From contig JAKASS010000003.1 in NCBI GenBank assembly GCA_021818905.1, forward strand, positions 50,366-114,365: a stretch of 64,000 bases of DNA. Reading direction: 5' to 3'. The notes beneath the pieces are model-generated. The model was not told the origin of the DNA. It saw only the letters and a program-made list of their open reading frames with translations, and ran no database searches. The translations under genes and the position numbers were made by a program. Shown one piece after another: positions 41,197 through 50,240 of the stretch. Source of the DNA: Nanobdellota archaeon (lineage in GTDB: Archaea; Nanobdellota; Nanobdellia; Parvarchaeales; Parvarchaeaceae). The first letter of the stretch is position 1. Each line of letters opens with the position of its first letter.

Positions 41197-42246
41197 CTAT
41201 TTTGCGGTCCGTTTCGTATTCTTTTTAGATTTAGAGTCTGATTTAGAAAAAGGGCTTCTAAAGGCCATTTGCTGGATACGCCGTGGGATCACCAACTCGA
41301 TCCTAGTTAAAAACCCTAGGCCGGCTAAGCAGGCATAGCCGAATATCGGCAATATCATGTTCATGAAAAGCCGGTAAATTATTATGGTAGAGAGCGCTAT
41401 CGCACCTGGAACTCCTAACGCCGCCATAAAGCCTATAAAGGATATGTCGAGGGCGCCTGCTGCGAGCGGTATCAAGGATATCTGGCCTATAATGTCCGCC
41501 AAACAGAAGAAAAATAAAACATATAGAAACGAAACGTTTTGGTTGAAAGCAACGAGTATAAAATATACCAGCAGGTTTTCCGCTATCAGGCTAGGCACAA
41601 ATGCCAATGTTTCGAATAATATATCTTTTTGGGAAAGAAATGCTCTAGTCTTCTTAAGTGTATGGAAATATTTTAAGCCCGTCCTTATTATATTTGATTT
41701 TAGCCTTAAGTTTACTCTCCTCAAAAAATTTATGGCATACTTAGTCCAGCTAGGTTTGCCGAGCAAAGACATTATAAGATAAACCACCGCAAGAAGCGCG
41801 ATCAGATAAGGGATGTAAACCGAGATGAACAATGACACCACTACTGCTACGCAAATCAAAGCAAAAAATCCCGCCAAATTTGTCGACAAGAGAATGCTGC
41901 CGGAAAAAAGCTTGATGTTTTTCTTTAATCTTTCCAGATATTCTAATGAGATTACCTGAAAGACCACGGGGATCATGCCTAGATCAAAGAAGGCCTGCAT
42001 CGCAAGAAAGCTGTGAAGCAAACCCGCCTTTAGTTCCGTTTGCCTTATGAGATAAGCCCAGGGGAGATATCTTAAAACCACGTAGGCTATAAATGCCGCT
42101 ATGGCGAGCAGCACATAAATCGGCTTTAGATGAGAAAAGGCCTGTATCGCACCGCTAAAGTTATAGGTAAGTATCAATGCGAGTATTACAATGATCCCTA
42201 TCGCGAGACTGACTATCCTAAAAATATTCGCTGCCTGCATAACCAA
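41197..42246 (-). CDS. LPG-synthase-TM/UPF0104-type integral membrane protein
   Basis: Eight or so membrane helices over 349 residues follow the pattern of the UPF0104/AglD C-terminal (PF03706) family, including 'RYLPWAYLIRQTELKAGLLH' and 'LADIIGQISLIPLAAGALD'. Members act in lipid or glycolipid transfer or flipping, or are fused to glycosyltransferases in archaeal N-glycosylation. Placement between two GT4 genes supports a glycolipid-handling role, which is inference. The C-terminal tail is strongly basic. Confidence 0.78.
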   Translation of the reverse strand: MVMQAANIFRIVSLAIGIIVILALILTYNFSGAIQAFSHLKPIYVLLAIAAFIAYVVLRYLPWAYLIRQTELKAGLLHSFLAMQAFFDLGMIPVVFQVISLEYLERLKKNIKLFSGSILLSTNLAGFFALICVAVVVSLFISVYIPYLIALLAVVYLIMSLLGKPSWTKYAINFLRRVNLRLKSNIIRTGLKYFHTLKKTRAFLSQKDILFETLAFVPSLIAENLLVYFILVAFNQNVSFLYVLFFFCLADIIGQISLIPLAAGALDISFIGFMAALGVPGAIALSTIIIYRLFMNMILPIFGYACLAGLGFLTRIELVIPRRIQQMAFRSPFSKSDSKSKKNTKRTAK

Positions 42247-42316
42247 TATATAACAGAGCGGTATTTTAAATCGCCTTTCGTCTGCGAAGGAGTATAACGC
42301 GATCGGGTCGGGGAGT

Positions 42317-43378
42317 CTATTTATGGCTTAGCGCCTGTCCATATACCTTTATAATTTCCCTTACGACGTTCTTTTCTTCACATATTTTCACATCTTCATA
42401 TGCTTTATCAACGTCCACGTCTCTCCATTTTTCACCTTCTAGAATGCGTACCAAATCCTTTTCGTCTTTAAACTGGAGCGTGTTTCTCTTGACTATGTCC
42501 GGTAAATTTCCTTTTGCGTACGTTATCACTGGGACCTTGCACTTCTTTGCCTCCATTACCGGCATCCCAAAGCCTTCCCATGTGGAAGGGAATACGAAGA
42601 CGTCGAACGAATTGAAGACCGCCGGTAACTCAGCAGACGGCAAGAAACCCAAACGTTTTATACGTGGATCATCGTTTATTTTATATGGCATTACTCCTCC
42701 GCCTAAGTGCAATTCATAATTTTTATTGTGGACCTTCTTAAAAGCTCGGATCAATACGCCTGCATTCTTACTTCTAGAATAACTGCTTATGTGACCTATC
42801 ACAACGTCGCTTTTCCTATGCTTTTTAAGAGGCCTGAACCTGTCGCCGACTATCGGCGGTATAACGTGGCATTTATCGCTGTCGACTTTAAATCTTTTGA
42901 CGAAATCTCTCATGGTCAAGTCGCTTACAAAAATAAAATGGTCTTCGTTTTTTAGGGCTTGCCTTAATCCGATTATCGACGGTATCCTCAAGAGATAAAA
43001 AAGCAGGTGCTCTTCTGGCTTTGTGAAAAACGTCGACATGCCGCCGGAGTAAGATGTAAACTTATTACTACGGTGATGCGCATCCAAGAAATCAAGGTCG
43101 TGTATAGTTACTATCGATGGCTTTGATTTGAACATAAACTGCACGGAGGCAGCTGAAGGATCCAAATAATGATATATGACGTCTTTGTCTTTTGCGTGTA
43201 ATCTGCCGAACTTGTGCGATAAAAGCTGACGCGGGCTGAAAGCGTCTATCTTTCCGATATGCAAGCCCGTCTTCGCCAACGCACTGTAGATCCTAAAGGC
43301 GTGTTCTATGACACCGCGCCCGCTTTCTTCTCTTATTATGGGCCCCACCAGCTCTATTACTGAATCTTTTGGCAGCAT
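42317..43378 (-). CDS. Glycosyltransferase, GT4 family (paralog of 39967)
   Basis: 'GRGVIEHAFRIYSALAKTGL' (acceptor side), 'DVVIGHISSYSRSKNAGVLI', 'DVFVFPSTWEGFGMPVMEAK' and 'KVPVITYAKGNL' show a GT4 enzyme closely similar to the one at 39967, including 'KRNTLQFKDEKDLVRIL'. The N-terminal acceptor domains differ much more than the donor domains, so the two probably share a sugar donor but add to different acceptors. Confidence 0.88.
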   Translation of the reverse strand: MLPKDSVIELVGPIIREESGRGVIEHAFRIYSALAKTGLHIGKIDAFSPRQLLSHKFGRLHAKDKDVIYHYLDPSAASVQFMFKSKPSIVTIHDLDFLDAHHRSNKFTSYSGGMSTFFTKPEEHLLFYLLRIPSIIGLRQALKNEDHFIFVSDLTMRDFVKRFKVDSDKCHVIPPIVGDRFRPLKKHRKSDVVIGHISSYSRSKNAGVLIRAFKKVHNKNYELHLGGGVMPYKINDDPRIKRLGFLPSAELPAVFNSFDVFVFPSTWEGFGMPVMEAKKCKVPVITYAKGNLPDIVKRNTLQFKDEKDLVRILEGEKWRDVDVDKAYEDVKICEEKNVVREIIKVYGQALSHK

Positions 43379-43428
43379 ATTACAGATATTCTATTTGATT
43401 TTAAATGGCTTTAGACTGCATTTCAAGT

Positions 43429-44106
43429 TTAGCCGTTATTTGTGCTAAGTTTTTTCATTCTAAAGTATTTGTATGTGCTTATGAAAGCTTGCGCCGTTAC
43501 ATAGCCAACCGCTATATATATCGCAAGATCGTAACCCTGTATTGCGCCCGGTATGAGTCTTGATGGTTCGTCTATCCATTTAGCGAACCCGCTTAACGGA
43601 GTATTCGCATACGTCCCTATGCGCCAAGTATAATCTCCCCGCGGCAAAGGCAGCACATTTACTCTACCAGCCATTATAGCGGCGGACGTATAATCCAGAC
43701 AGACGGCATGTGGCGCTGTCATAGAAACGCTCATAAGATTTCGTTTCTTGCCCCACCTCTTGTCATAAAGGCTCCACGCCGCGAGACTACAATCAAGAGC
43801 GATTAGCGTCGTCTGATAAAGAAAGTTCGCACCGAAAAACGGAAAATAGGTCTGGAATCCGGATGGCAGGTGATTCTGCAAAAAAGCGCCTACTTGTGAG
43901 AAAGGCAGTGCGTTTCCACCGCCGACAGCATCGAATGCGCCCAAAGTCACAGCCGAAAAAACAAATTTTAAAAGTTTATTCGAGGAGGTCTTAAGTTCAG
44001 AAAAAACTGAATATGCCGTCGGAAAACGTCGTTGGGACGCACTTGGTTCTACTTCTTTAGGCTCCAGGAGCTTCTCGAGCAGGCTTCCTTTGGGTTTTTC
44101 GTCCAT
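43429..44106 (-). CDS. Membrane protein, function unknown
   Basis: I do not recognise this 225-residue protein. A charged N-terminus (about 1-40) is followed by three or four hydrophobic segments (about 45-60, 95-112, 135-150, 195-212) and a long external-looking loop with 'PLPRGDYTWRIGTYANTPLS'. No catalytic motif is evident. It sits downstream of the 44148 gene in the same direction. Confidence 0.55.
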   Translation of the reverse strand: MDEKPKGSLLEKLLEPKEVEPSASQRRFPTAYSVFSELKTSSNKLLKFVFSAVTLGAFDAVGGGNALPFSQVGAFLQNHLPSGFQTYFPFFGANFLYQTTLIALDCSLAAWSLYDKRWGKKRNLMSVSMTAPHAVCLDYTSAAIMAGRVNVLPLPRGDYTWRIGTYANTPLSGFAKWIDEPSRLIPGAIQGYDLAIYIAVGYVTAQAFISTYKYFRMKKLSTNNG

Positions 44107-44147
44107 AAAGCGATAAGCTTATCTTTAGAATATGTATCGGAGAATAT

Positions 44148-44714
44148 TTATAGGGCTTTTTGACACTTTGGCAAAAATCGCCTGTCTTTTCTTTCAAAAT
44201 ACAGTAATCCTTCGCGATAAACGATTCTTGTGCCGTCCTGCTTTACTATTTCTACGGTTTTGCTACGTTTTAGATAGTCATAAAGAAAGAATACGTGCCT
44301 TAGACCACTTATCTTAAAAGATCCGTTCTCTGAGTTGTTTATCAAAGCCGCTAATAACATCTCTCGTACGCCGCTCCTGACGTCGAAATCGGGCGGCATG
44401 CTCGGTAACGTTTCAAAGTCTTTTGATTGTTCCAAAGCCATGGAAAAATCGTCCATTATCTGGTTTATCCTGCCGCTGCACAGCGTCTTGTAAATGTCTT
44501 CTTTATTTATCCTGTGCATAAGATCCTTGTAGAACGCCTCATAAAGCATGAGGTCCGAAACGTATTTTGGGCTGAAGTATATCGGCTGGCGTCCCCCCTT
44601 CTCTTCTCTCTCGTATAGTCTAAAGTGTTTCGACCTGTATTCGCTGAAAGACTCTTTAAGAGCTTTCGTCGCCTCGCATAAAAGTGCGGTTTCTAGCGAA
44701 ACTTTTCTGTCCAT
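44148..44714 (-). CDS. Soluble protein of unknown function
   Basis: The 188 residues are mostly helical and charged ('LETALLCEATKALKESFSEY', 'YVSDLMLYEAFYKDLMHRIN'), with a C-terminal beta hairpin ('VEIVKQDGTRIVYREGLLYF'). There are no membrane segments and no motif I can name. It is 41 nt upstream of the membrane-protein gene and 60 nt downstream of the UDG gene stop on the same strand. Confidence 0.55.
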   Translation of the reverse strand: MDRKVSLETALLCEATKALKESFSEYRSKHFRLYEREEKGGRQPIYFSPKYVSDLMLYEAFYKDLMHRINKEDIYKTLCSGRINQIMDDFSMALEQSKDFETLPSMPPDFDVRSGVREMLLAALINNSENGSFKISGLRHVFFLYDYLKRSKTVEIVKQDGTRIVYREGLLYFERKDRRFLPKCQKAL

Positions 44715-44774
44715 AATCTCATTGGCTAAGAAAGCACTTTCTATAAATACCTAGTTTAGAGCGGGCGAGGGCTT

Positions 44775-45335
44775 TTAATCTTTTAGTATCTCATTCACTC
44801 GTTTCAAATCGTCCAAGAAAGTCTGCCTTGGTTTCGTAAATCTCATTGGGAACGACGGATGAAACGTCACAAAAACTTTTATTTTCATGCCTCCGAATTC
44901 CGTATCGGCCGCCTTGCCTCTAACATCTGATAGGTGTTTGTATTTTATACCAAGAGCATTGCAAGCAGACGTCCCGAGAGCCAGCACGAGCTTTGGTTTT
45001 ATTATAGAAAGCTGCCTGACGAGATAAGGCCTGCACGCATTTAGTTCTATGTCGTTCGGCTTCCTGTTGTTTGGGGGCCTGCACTTTACCGCATTGGTAA
45101 CGAATGCCTCGTCTCTCTTTATCCCGGCGGCCTCGAGGTAGCTGTTAAGAAATTTACCTGAAAGACCTACAAATGGTTTGCCCTGTTCATCTTCATATCG
45201 CCCGGGCGCTTCGCCTATTATCACAAGCTTTGCGGATGCCGACCCGACGCCAGGTACGGCATTTTTCCTTTTCAAGGAGAGGTCACAAAGGGGACATACG
45301 ACCGCCCTGGAAGCTATAGTATCCAGCGTTTCCAT
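44775..45335 (-). CDS. Type-4 uracil-DNA glycosylase
   Basis: Family-4 UDG removes uracil from DNA. The four Fe-S cysteines are visible at 14, 17, 85 and 101, with catalytic 'GEAPGRYEDEQGKPFVG' (41-57), 'NAVKCRPPNNRKP', and the C-terminal 'HPSFPMR'. The length of 186 residues is typical of thermophilic and archaeal enzymes. It begins 1 nt after the AlaX-like gene stop, suggesting co-transcription. Confidence 0.95.
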   Translation of the reverse strand: METLDTIASRAVVCPLCDLSLKRKNAVPGVGSASAKLVIIGEAPGRYEDEQGKPFVGLSGKFLNSYLEAAGIKRDEAFVTNAVKCRPPNNRKPNDIELNACRPYLVRQLSIIKPKLVLALGTSACNALGIKYKHLSDVRGKAADTEFGGMKIKVFVTFHPSFPMRFTKPRQTFLDDLKRVNEILKD

Positions 45336-45336
45336 T

Positions 45337-46269
45337 TCAGATTATTAGGCTTGAAAACTCGGCCAAAACTAGTTTGGCTTCGTCGTAATCCAATATTTTC
45401 CCGTTTATGTAGTCCGATCTTACATCGCCAACGAAAGCTTTCTTTTCGCGTAGCCTCTCGCCAATCGCCTTAAAATCAGAATCGTTACTTGCACCCTTGA
45501 TCGCGATCAGCTGCGAGCTGGACATTAATATAACGGACCTGTCCGGGTTCGATTTCGCGAAATTGTTCATAGTCTTATAAAATCTTGAAAGGCTTAGATC
45601 GCCTACTTCTATAAACTTATTTTCCGAGTTTTTCAGGAGCTGAAGAAATGTTTTTTCTATTTCTTGATTTGTCTGGTCAAGGTCTTTTAGAAGTTTATTG
45701 TAAGCCTTCTTTATTTCTTTTGGATTAAAATTGTTTTGTTGTCCGAGCTCTAGAACGTCATCATTATTCGATAAGAGATAGTTTATCGCGTCGCGCCCCG
45801 CCTTGAATTCTATCTCTGTTTCGCCGCCGAGATGCGACAAGCCTATTATCACAAAAGCTTCTATTTCAGACGTGTTTTCGACATGTTTATTCTTGCATGC
45901 GCAAACGTCGAAGTCGCCTATTTTTACAAGTCTTATGTTTTTTGTGTCTTTGAGCCTTTCTTCATTGAAACGCAGGTTTGGGTAGCGCTTAGTTGCGGCA
46001 TCGATATCATCGAATGTTTCGATCGTCGTTTTTAGATTCTGCGGGATAACCGCATTAACGTTTATTTCCGCTTCGAATAGTCTAGTCGACGGTATTTTGC
46101 CCTGAAGCAGAAGAAATGCTTTTCCATCCGCTCTGAATGTGTCCGCTTTTATGACTTTTACGTTTATCCCCAAGTTCTGGAGAGACCTTGCGAACATGTG
46201 TTCAGCAGAATGCAAAACGTATCCGTTGTCATTTTCTGCCATAAAGCTAAGGCGACACCCACTGTACAT
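45337..46269 (-). CDS. AlaX-like trans-editing domain protein with C-terminal DHHA1-like region
   Basis: 'HSAEHMFARSL' (H20, H24) and 'ACKNKHVENTSE' (Cys and His) form the zinc site of the AlaRS/AlaX/ThrRS second-additional-domain editing fold. The last 150 residues, after a coiled coil ('DLDQTNQEIEKTFLQLL'), resemble the DHHA1 domain ('DRSVILMSSSQLIAIKGAS'). It could deacylate mischarged tRNA-Ala, but the AlaRS-like 'GG-x-H' part is weak. ATG 46242 is an alternative start. It lies 27 nt after glnA's stop. Confidence 0.72.
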   Translation of the reverse strand: MYSGCRLSFMAENDNGYVLHSAEHMFARSLQNLGINVKVIKADTFRADGKAFLLLQGKIPSTRLFEAEINVNAVIPQNLKTTIETFDDIDAATKRYPNLRFNEERLKDTKNIRLVKIGDFDVCACKNKHVENTSEIEAFVIIGLSHLGGETEIEFKAGRDAINYLLSNNDDVLELGQQNNFNPKEIKKAYNKLLKDLDQTNQEIEKTFLQLLKNSENKFIEVGDLSLSRFYKTMNNFAKSNPDRSVILMSSSQLIAIKGASNDSDFKAIGERLREKKAFVGDVRSDYINGKILDYDEAKLVLAEFSSLII

Positions 46270-46296
46270 TTACAGCACCAAGAATATAAAGTTGTG

Positions 46297-47703
46297 TTAT
46301 ATAGAACCGTAAACAGAAAATTCAATCGGATTTGGGTAGCTCCCTATTTTCTTTGCTTCCGCGCGTTTTAATCCTAGATAGGTATCTATTACGCTGACAG
46401 GAAAAGCTTTACGCAAGAATTGATTATCGGATTCGAGTTCGTCCAATGCTGTGTTTAAGTCTCCAGGAAGCTCCTTTACTCCGAGCTCATTTCTTTTCTG
46501 CTTACTAAGGTGATAAATATTCTCGTCTATCGGGTCTCCCGGTTCTCTTTTCTTTTCTATGCCGTCTAAAGCCGCTAAAAGTAAAGCTGAAAACGAGAGG
46601 TAAGGGTTTGCGAGCGGGTCCGGAGGCCGGTATTCTATTCTTTTTGTTGCTTCTTGGCCACGATGGTAAGTCGGTATCCTTATTGCCGCGCTTCTGTTTG
46701 ATTTGCTCCAGGCAATGTATACGGGCGCCTCATAACCTGGGACAAGACGCTTGTAGCTGTTGGTCGATGGCGAAACTATAGCTGATAGCGCTCTAGCGTG
46801 TTCCATTAGTCCTCCTACGGCATACCTTCCTAGCTGACTCAATTCAGAGTATTTGTCTCTGGCATCGTACATCAGGTTCTTTTCTTGGGATTCATTCCAA
46901 ATACTAAAATTAGTGTGCATGCCGCTGCCGTTATCGCCAACGAAAGGTTTTGGCATAAATAACGCTAACATGTTATCTCCCTTTGCTATGTTCCTAGCAA
47001 CGAATTTAAGCGTCTGGAATCTATCGGCGGCATCGAGCATTTCAGAATATCTATAGTTAATCTCTGCCTGCCCCGCGGTCGCAACTTCGTGATGCGTCGC
47101 TTCTATTTTGAAGTCAAAATTATTCTTTAGCGTGTTTACGATCTTTAGCCTGGTGCTGTAAGTTTTGTCTAGGGGAGTAACCGGATAGTAACCGCCTTTG
47201 TATGGTATACTAGAAATGCTACCGGAAGCTGGGGCTTCTGATGATTTTATTTTGTACCCTATCCCCGAAGCCGGGTTGTCTATGTCAAGCTCCAAGCCAT
47301 CAAAAAGGAAAAATTCGGATTCTGGTGCAAAGAAAGAAGAATAGCCCTTCCCAGATAAATATCCCTGTGCACGTTCAGCAACATTTCTTGGGTCTCGTTC
47401 AAATCTTTCGGAGCCTGCTTTATAATAAATTTTATTCAAAACCCTCGCTACGCCCTGCGCCCAAGGAAGCATCGTAAGGCTTTCGGGTATCGGCATTAGG
47501 ACCATGTCGCTATCTTGAATGTCTGCAAATCCGACGATGCTGCTGCCGTCTAATTTGGCGAAGCCGGTCTTCATCGTTTTCTCATTAAGCTCGTCTGCTG
47601 GAACCAGAACCTGCCTAAGACTACCGAAAAAGTCTGTAAATTGCAATTCGAGCCAATCCACATTATTTTTAGTAAGAAAGGATTTCACGTTTTTAGAATC
47701 CAT
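46297..47703 (-). CDS. glnA: Glutamine synthetase, type I
   Basis: GlnA makes glutamine from glutamate, ammonia and ATP. 'DWLELQFTDFFGSLRQV' starts the beta-grasp domain. 'GYSSFFAPESEFFLFD' and 'ATHHEVATAGQAEINYR' hold metal-binding Glu residues, and 'MPKPFVGDNGSGMHTNFSIW' and 'NRSAAIRIP' are family signatures. ATG 47703 is preferred over GTG 47712: TTTATATATAAG is centred about 24 nt upstream, fitting a leaderless mRNA. The 3' end is partly copied at 55284. Its product feeds GatCAB encoded nearby. Confidence 0.95.
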   Translation of the reverse strand: MDSKNVKSFLTKNNVDWLELQFTDFFGSLRQVLVPADELNEKTMKTGFAKLDGSSIVGFADIQDSDMVLMPIPESLTMLPWAQGVARVLNKIYYKAGSERFERDPRNVAERAQGYLSGKGYSSFFAPESEFFLFDGLELDIDNPASGIGYKIKSSEAPASGSISSIPYKGGYYPVTPLDKTYSTRLKIVNTLKNNFDFKIEATHHEVATAGQAEINYRYSEMLDAADRFQTLKFVARNIAKGDNMLALFMPKPFVGDNGSGMHTNFSIWNESQEKNLMYDARDKYSELSQLGRYAVGGLMEHARALSAIVSPSTNSYKRLVPGYEAPVYIAWSKSNRSAAIRIPTYHRGQEATKRIEYRPPDPLANPYLSFSALLLAALDGIEKKREPGDPIDENIYHLSKQKRNELGVKELPGDLNTALDELESDNQFLRKAFPVSVIDTYLGLKRAEAKKIGSYPNPIEFSVYGSI

Positions 47704-47747
47704 TTTATACACGTGAAGACATCTTATATATAAAGAAATATTTTGAA

Positions 47748-49526
47748 TTATTTTTCTATTCTTAGGTTGTAATCATTCTTAAGTCTGTTTTGTTCTACAG
47801 GGGACGGGGAGTTATCCAGAGGAGAATCGAATCTTCTGTTTCTAGGAAATAATATGAAATCTTTTATGTCATCTTGGCCTGCAAGCGTGGCTACAAACCT
47901 ATCAAGACCTATCGCGGCCCCCCCGTGGATTGGCGCCCCGTAAGAAAGTCCTTCGATCATGAAGCCCAATGAATTTTGTATCTCGTCTTCTGATAGTCCC
48001 ATCCTTCTAAACACTTTCATTTGTAACTCTGGGTCGTTTATTCTTATGGATCCTCCCGCTATTTCTATCCCGTTTAGCACAAGATCGTAACGCTTGCCCA
48101 AGACCTTCTCCGGATCCGATTCCATAAAATGCACTGTGTCTTCGGTAGGCGAGACGAATGGATTGTGAGCTGGTTGCAGCGCTCCCGTTACCTCATCTTT
48201 CTCATATAGCGGAAAACGGTCGACCCAAAGAAATGCATGCTGCGTCTTGAACTTGCCGATCTTTATCCCTACGGCCCTTCTAAGTTTTGACATGGCGGCT
48301 AAGAGTACGTTCTCCGAAGTGTCTGCGCCGATTATTATTACGTCTCCATCGCCCGCTTTGGTTTTCACTAGGATTTCTTTCTCTACGTTCTTGAAAGCGT
48401 CTGATATAGATTCCGGAGAAGAATTTAATTTGGAATCCTTTACATACAACCAGGTAAGCCCCTTTAACCCGAGGTTCTTCGCTGTTTCGACCAAAGAAAG
48501 CATGTAATTTTTGTCTATAGATGAACCATCCTTAGAGAAATCCGCCCGGAATGCTATTGCTTTTACGCCGCCTTTATTTTCGATTACTCTTTTCAAAATA
48601 TTGTAATTGCTCTTTGCAGATTCTTCGGTCATGTCAAATATCTTGTATCCAAACCTAAGATCCGGCTTATCATTTCCGTATTCGGCTATCGCTACTTTGT
48701 AATCCATGCGCTCGAATGGGGTCTTGATATCTTGGTTTAACGTTTCCTTGAACACCTGTCTTACAAGTCTCTCGATAAGGTCCTGTATATATTTTTCGTC
48801 TTTGAATGAAACCTCGAAATCTATCTGTGTGAACTCTAGTTGTCTGTCTTCTCTCGGGTCTTCGTCTCTGAATACCCTTGCGACCTGGAAATATTTATCC
48901 AGACCAGAAACCATGCATAGCTGCTTATAAATCTGCGGTGACTGCGGGAGCGCAAAAAATTTGCCTTTATTTGTCCTGGACGGAATCAAAAGCGTCCTAG
49001 AGCCACTTACATCGTGCGTGTCTCTGACCAGGTTGGGCGTCTCCAGCTCTAAAAAGCCTTCATCCCAAAAGAATTTTCTTATCGATTTTGTAACATTATC
49101 TCTGAATTCTATGTTTGCTATCATTTTCCTTCGCCTTAGGTCGAGGTACCTGTACTTTAATCTTAAATCTTCCGATGGAAGAAAGCCTTCTTTTTCTTCT
49201 ACGATTTCAAACGGGGGGACCTTGGATTTGCCGATTATTTTCAATGATTTGGCTTCGACTTCCACCATGCCCGTCGGCATTCCGTTGTTTATAGCATCGC
49301 TCTCGCGCTTCCTTACCCTTCCGACTACGTTTACCACGTATTCTCGGCCCAATTGGTCGGCGGCTCCTTTTATAGGCCCTTCAAAGACTACCTGGATTAT
49401 GCCATATCTGTCTGCTAAATCTACAAATAGCTTTCCGCCGTGGTCTCTTATGTACCTACACCAGCCGTTCAGCGATATCTCTTTGCCAGCGTCTTTTTCT
49501 CTTAAGGCGCCGCAGTTAGTTTCCAT
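47748..49526 (-). CDS. aspS: Aspartyl-tRNA synthetase, bacterial type
   Basis: The OB-fold anticodon domain ('ISLNGWCRYIRDHGGKLFVD') is followed by class II motif 2 ('FQVARVFRDEDPREDRQLEF'), then a roughly 110-residue insertion of the bacterial GAD type ('FDMTEESAKSNYNILKRV' to 'KLRRAVGIKIG'), then motif 3 ('YGAPIHGGAAIGLDRF'). Archaea normally carry the shorter archaeal/eukaryal AspRS without GAD, so this gene looks bacterial in origin. Start ATG 49526 is chosen because AAATATAAATATAAA lies just upstream and the extra N-terminus to 49586 lacks homology. With GatCAB nearby it may be non-discriminating and also make Asp-tRNA-Asn. Confidence 0.93.
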   Translation of the reverse strand: METNCGALREKDAGKEISLNGWCRYIRDHGGKLFVDLADRYGIIQVVFEGPIKGAADQLGREYVVNVVGRVRKRESDAINNGMPTGMVEVEAKSLKIIGKSKVPPFEIVEEKEGFLPSEDLRLKYRYLDLRRRKMIANIEFRDNVTKSIRKFFWDEGFLELETPNLVRDTHDVSGSRTLLIPSRTNKGKFFALPQSPQIYKQLCMVSGLDKYFQVARVFRDEDPREDRQLEFTQIDFEVSFKDEKYIQDLIERLVRQVFKETLNQDIKTPFERMDYKVAIAEYGNDKPDLRFGYKIFDMTEESAKSNYNILKRVIENKGGVKAIAFRADFSKDGSSIDKNYMLSLVETAKNLGLKGLTWLYVKDSKLNSSPESISDAFKNVEKEILVKTKAGDGDVIIIGADTSENVLLAAMSKLRRAVGIKIGKFKTQHAFLWVDRFPLYEKDEVTGALQPAHNPFVSPTEDTVHFMESDPEKVLGKRYDLVLNGIEIAGGSIRINDPELQMKVFRRMGLSEDEIQNSLGFMIEGLSYGAPIHGGAAIGLDRFVATLAGQDDIKDFILFPRNRRFDSPLDNSPSPVEQNRLKNDYNLRIEK

Positions 49527-49636
49527 AAGACAAAGAGAACCGCTGTTTATATTTATATTTCGGATTTTCCGGCGCCGGTGTCGCACGGATTAGGCCAAAC
49601 TCCGTAGTTAAACCGCTTGTATCGACAAAAAGTTTA

Positions 49637-49659
49637 TATATGTATGATACATACATATA
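49637..49659. promoter_or_regulatory. Palindromic operator before module 4
   Basis: TATATGTATG-ATA-CATACATATA is a perfect 10-bp inverted repeat with a 3-bp centre, ending 2 nt before ATG 49662. Its position is equivalent to the operator at 21576, but its sequence is different. Confidence 0.7.
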
Positions 49660-49661
49660 AT

Positions 49662-50240
49662 ATGGGAAAATTTAAGCAGACATTACTAACGGAGGAGGCG
49701 TATTCGCAACTTAAAGAAACGAAAGAACTCCTAAGTAAAATCGAAGGTAAGCGAGTCTCGTTCACGGAAGTCATAAAACGCATGGTGAGCAAGCCGCTGG
49801 TTATGCTGAAGCTTGACATAGACATAAAAAATTATATAACTGCATTCGTTGACAGGATAAGTCTCAACAGACACACCTTGGGCGTGGTACTCTTCGGTTC
49901 CGTTGCTAAAAGCACATTCACAAGATTTAGCGATATAGATGTCGCGATCGTAACTGATTCTGACTTCTTAGATTATTTGGACTACCTAAATAAAGAAATA
50001 AAAGAAATAGATCACGAACAGGACAAATTAATCAAGGCCGGGCTCTCGCTTTACATAAGTCCGCTTATAATAACCAAAAAAGACACGCAAAGAATCAACC
50101 CGATATATTTTGATGTATTGGACGACGGCATATTATTGTACCAAAGGGAAAATACCATTTCGGACTTCTTCGGGGCTTTGGCGAAAATAAAGCACAAAAG
50201 AATAAATACGGCGGCTGGGCAGATCTTAAAATGGGGATAG
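49662..50240 (+). CDS. VapB-like domain fused to a minimal nucleotidyltransferase, putative antitoxin of module 4
   Basis: Residues 1-45 ('KQTLLTEEAYSQLKETKELL', 'KRVSFTEVIKRMV') follow the DUF217/VapB pattern. 'GSVAKSTFTRFSDIDVAIV' is the NTase centre, with 'DIDIKNYITAFVDRISL' between them as in module 3. The ATG at 49662 follows a 10-bp palindrome; the upstream GTG-type start at 49617 would lie before it and is rejected. The HEPN gene overlaps its end by 10 nt. Confidence 0.85.
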   Translation: MGKFKQTLLTEEAYSQLKETKELLSKIEGKRVSFTEVIKRMVSKPLVMLKLDIDIKNYITAFVDRISLNRHTLGVVLFGSVAKSTFTRFSDIDVAIVTDSDFLDYLDYLNKEIKEIDHEQDKLIKAGLSLYISPLIITKKDTQRINPIYFDVLDDGILLYQRENTISDFFGALAKIKHKRINTAAGQILKWG

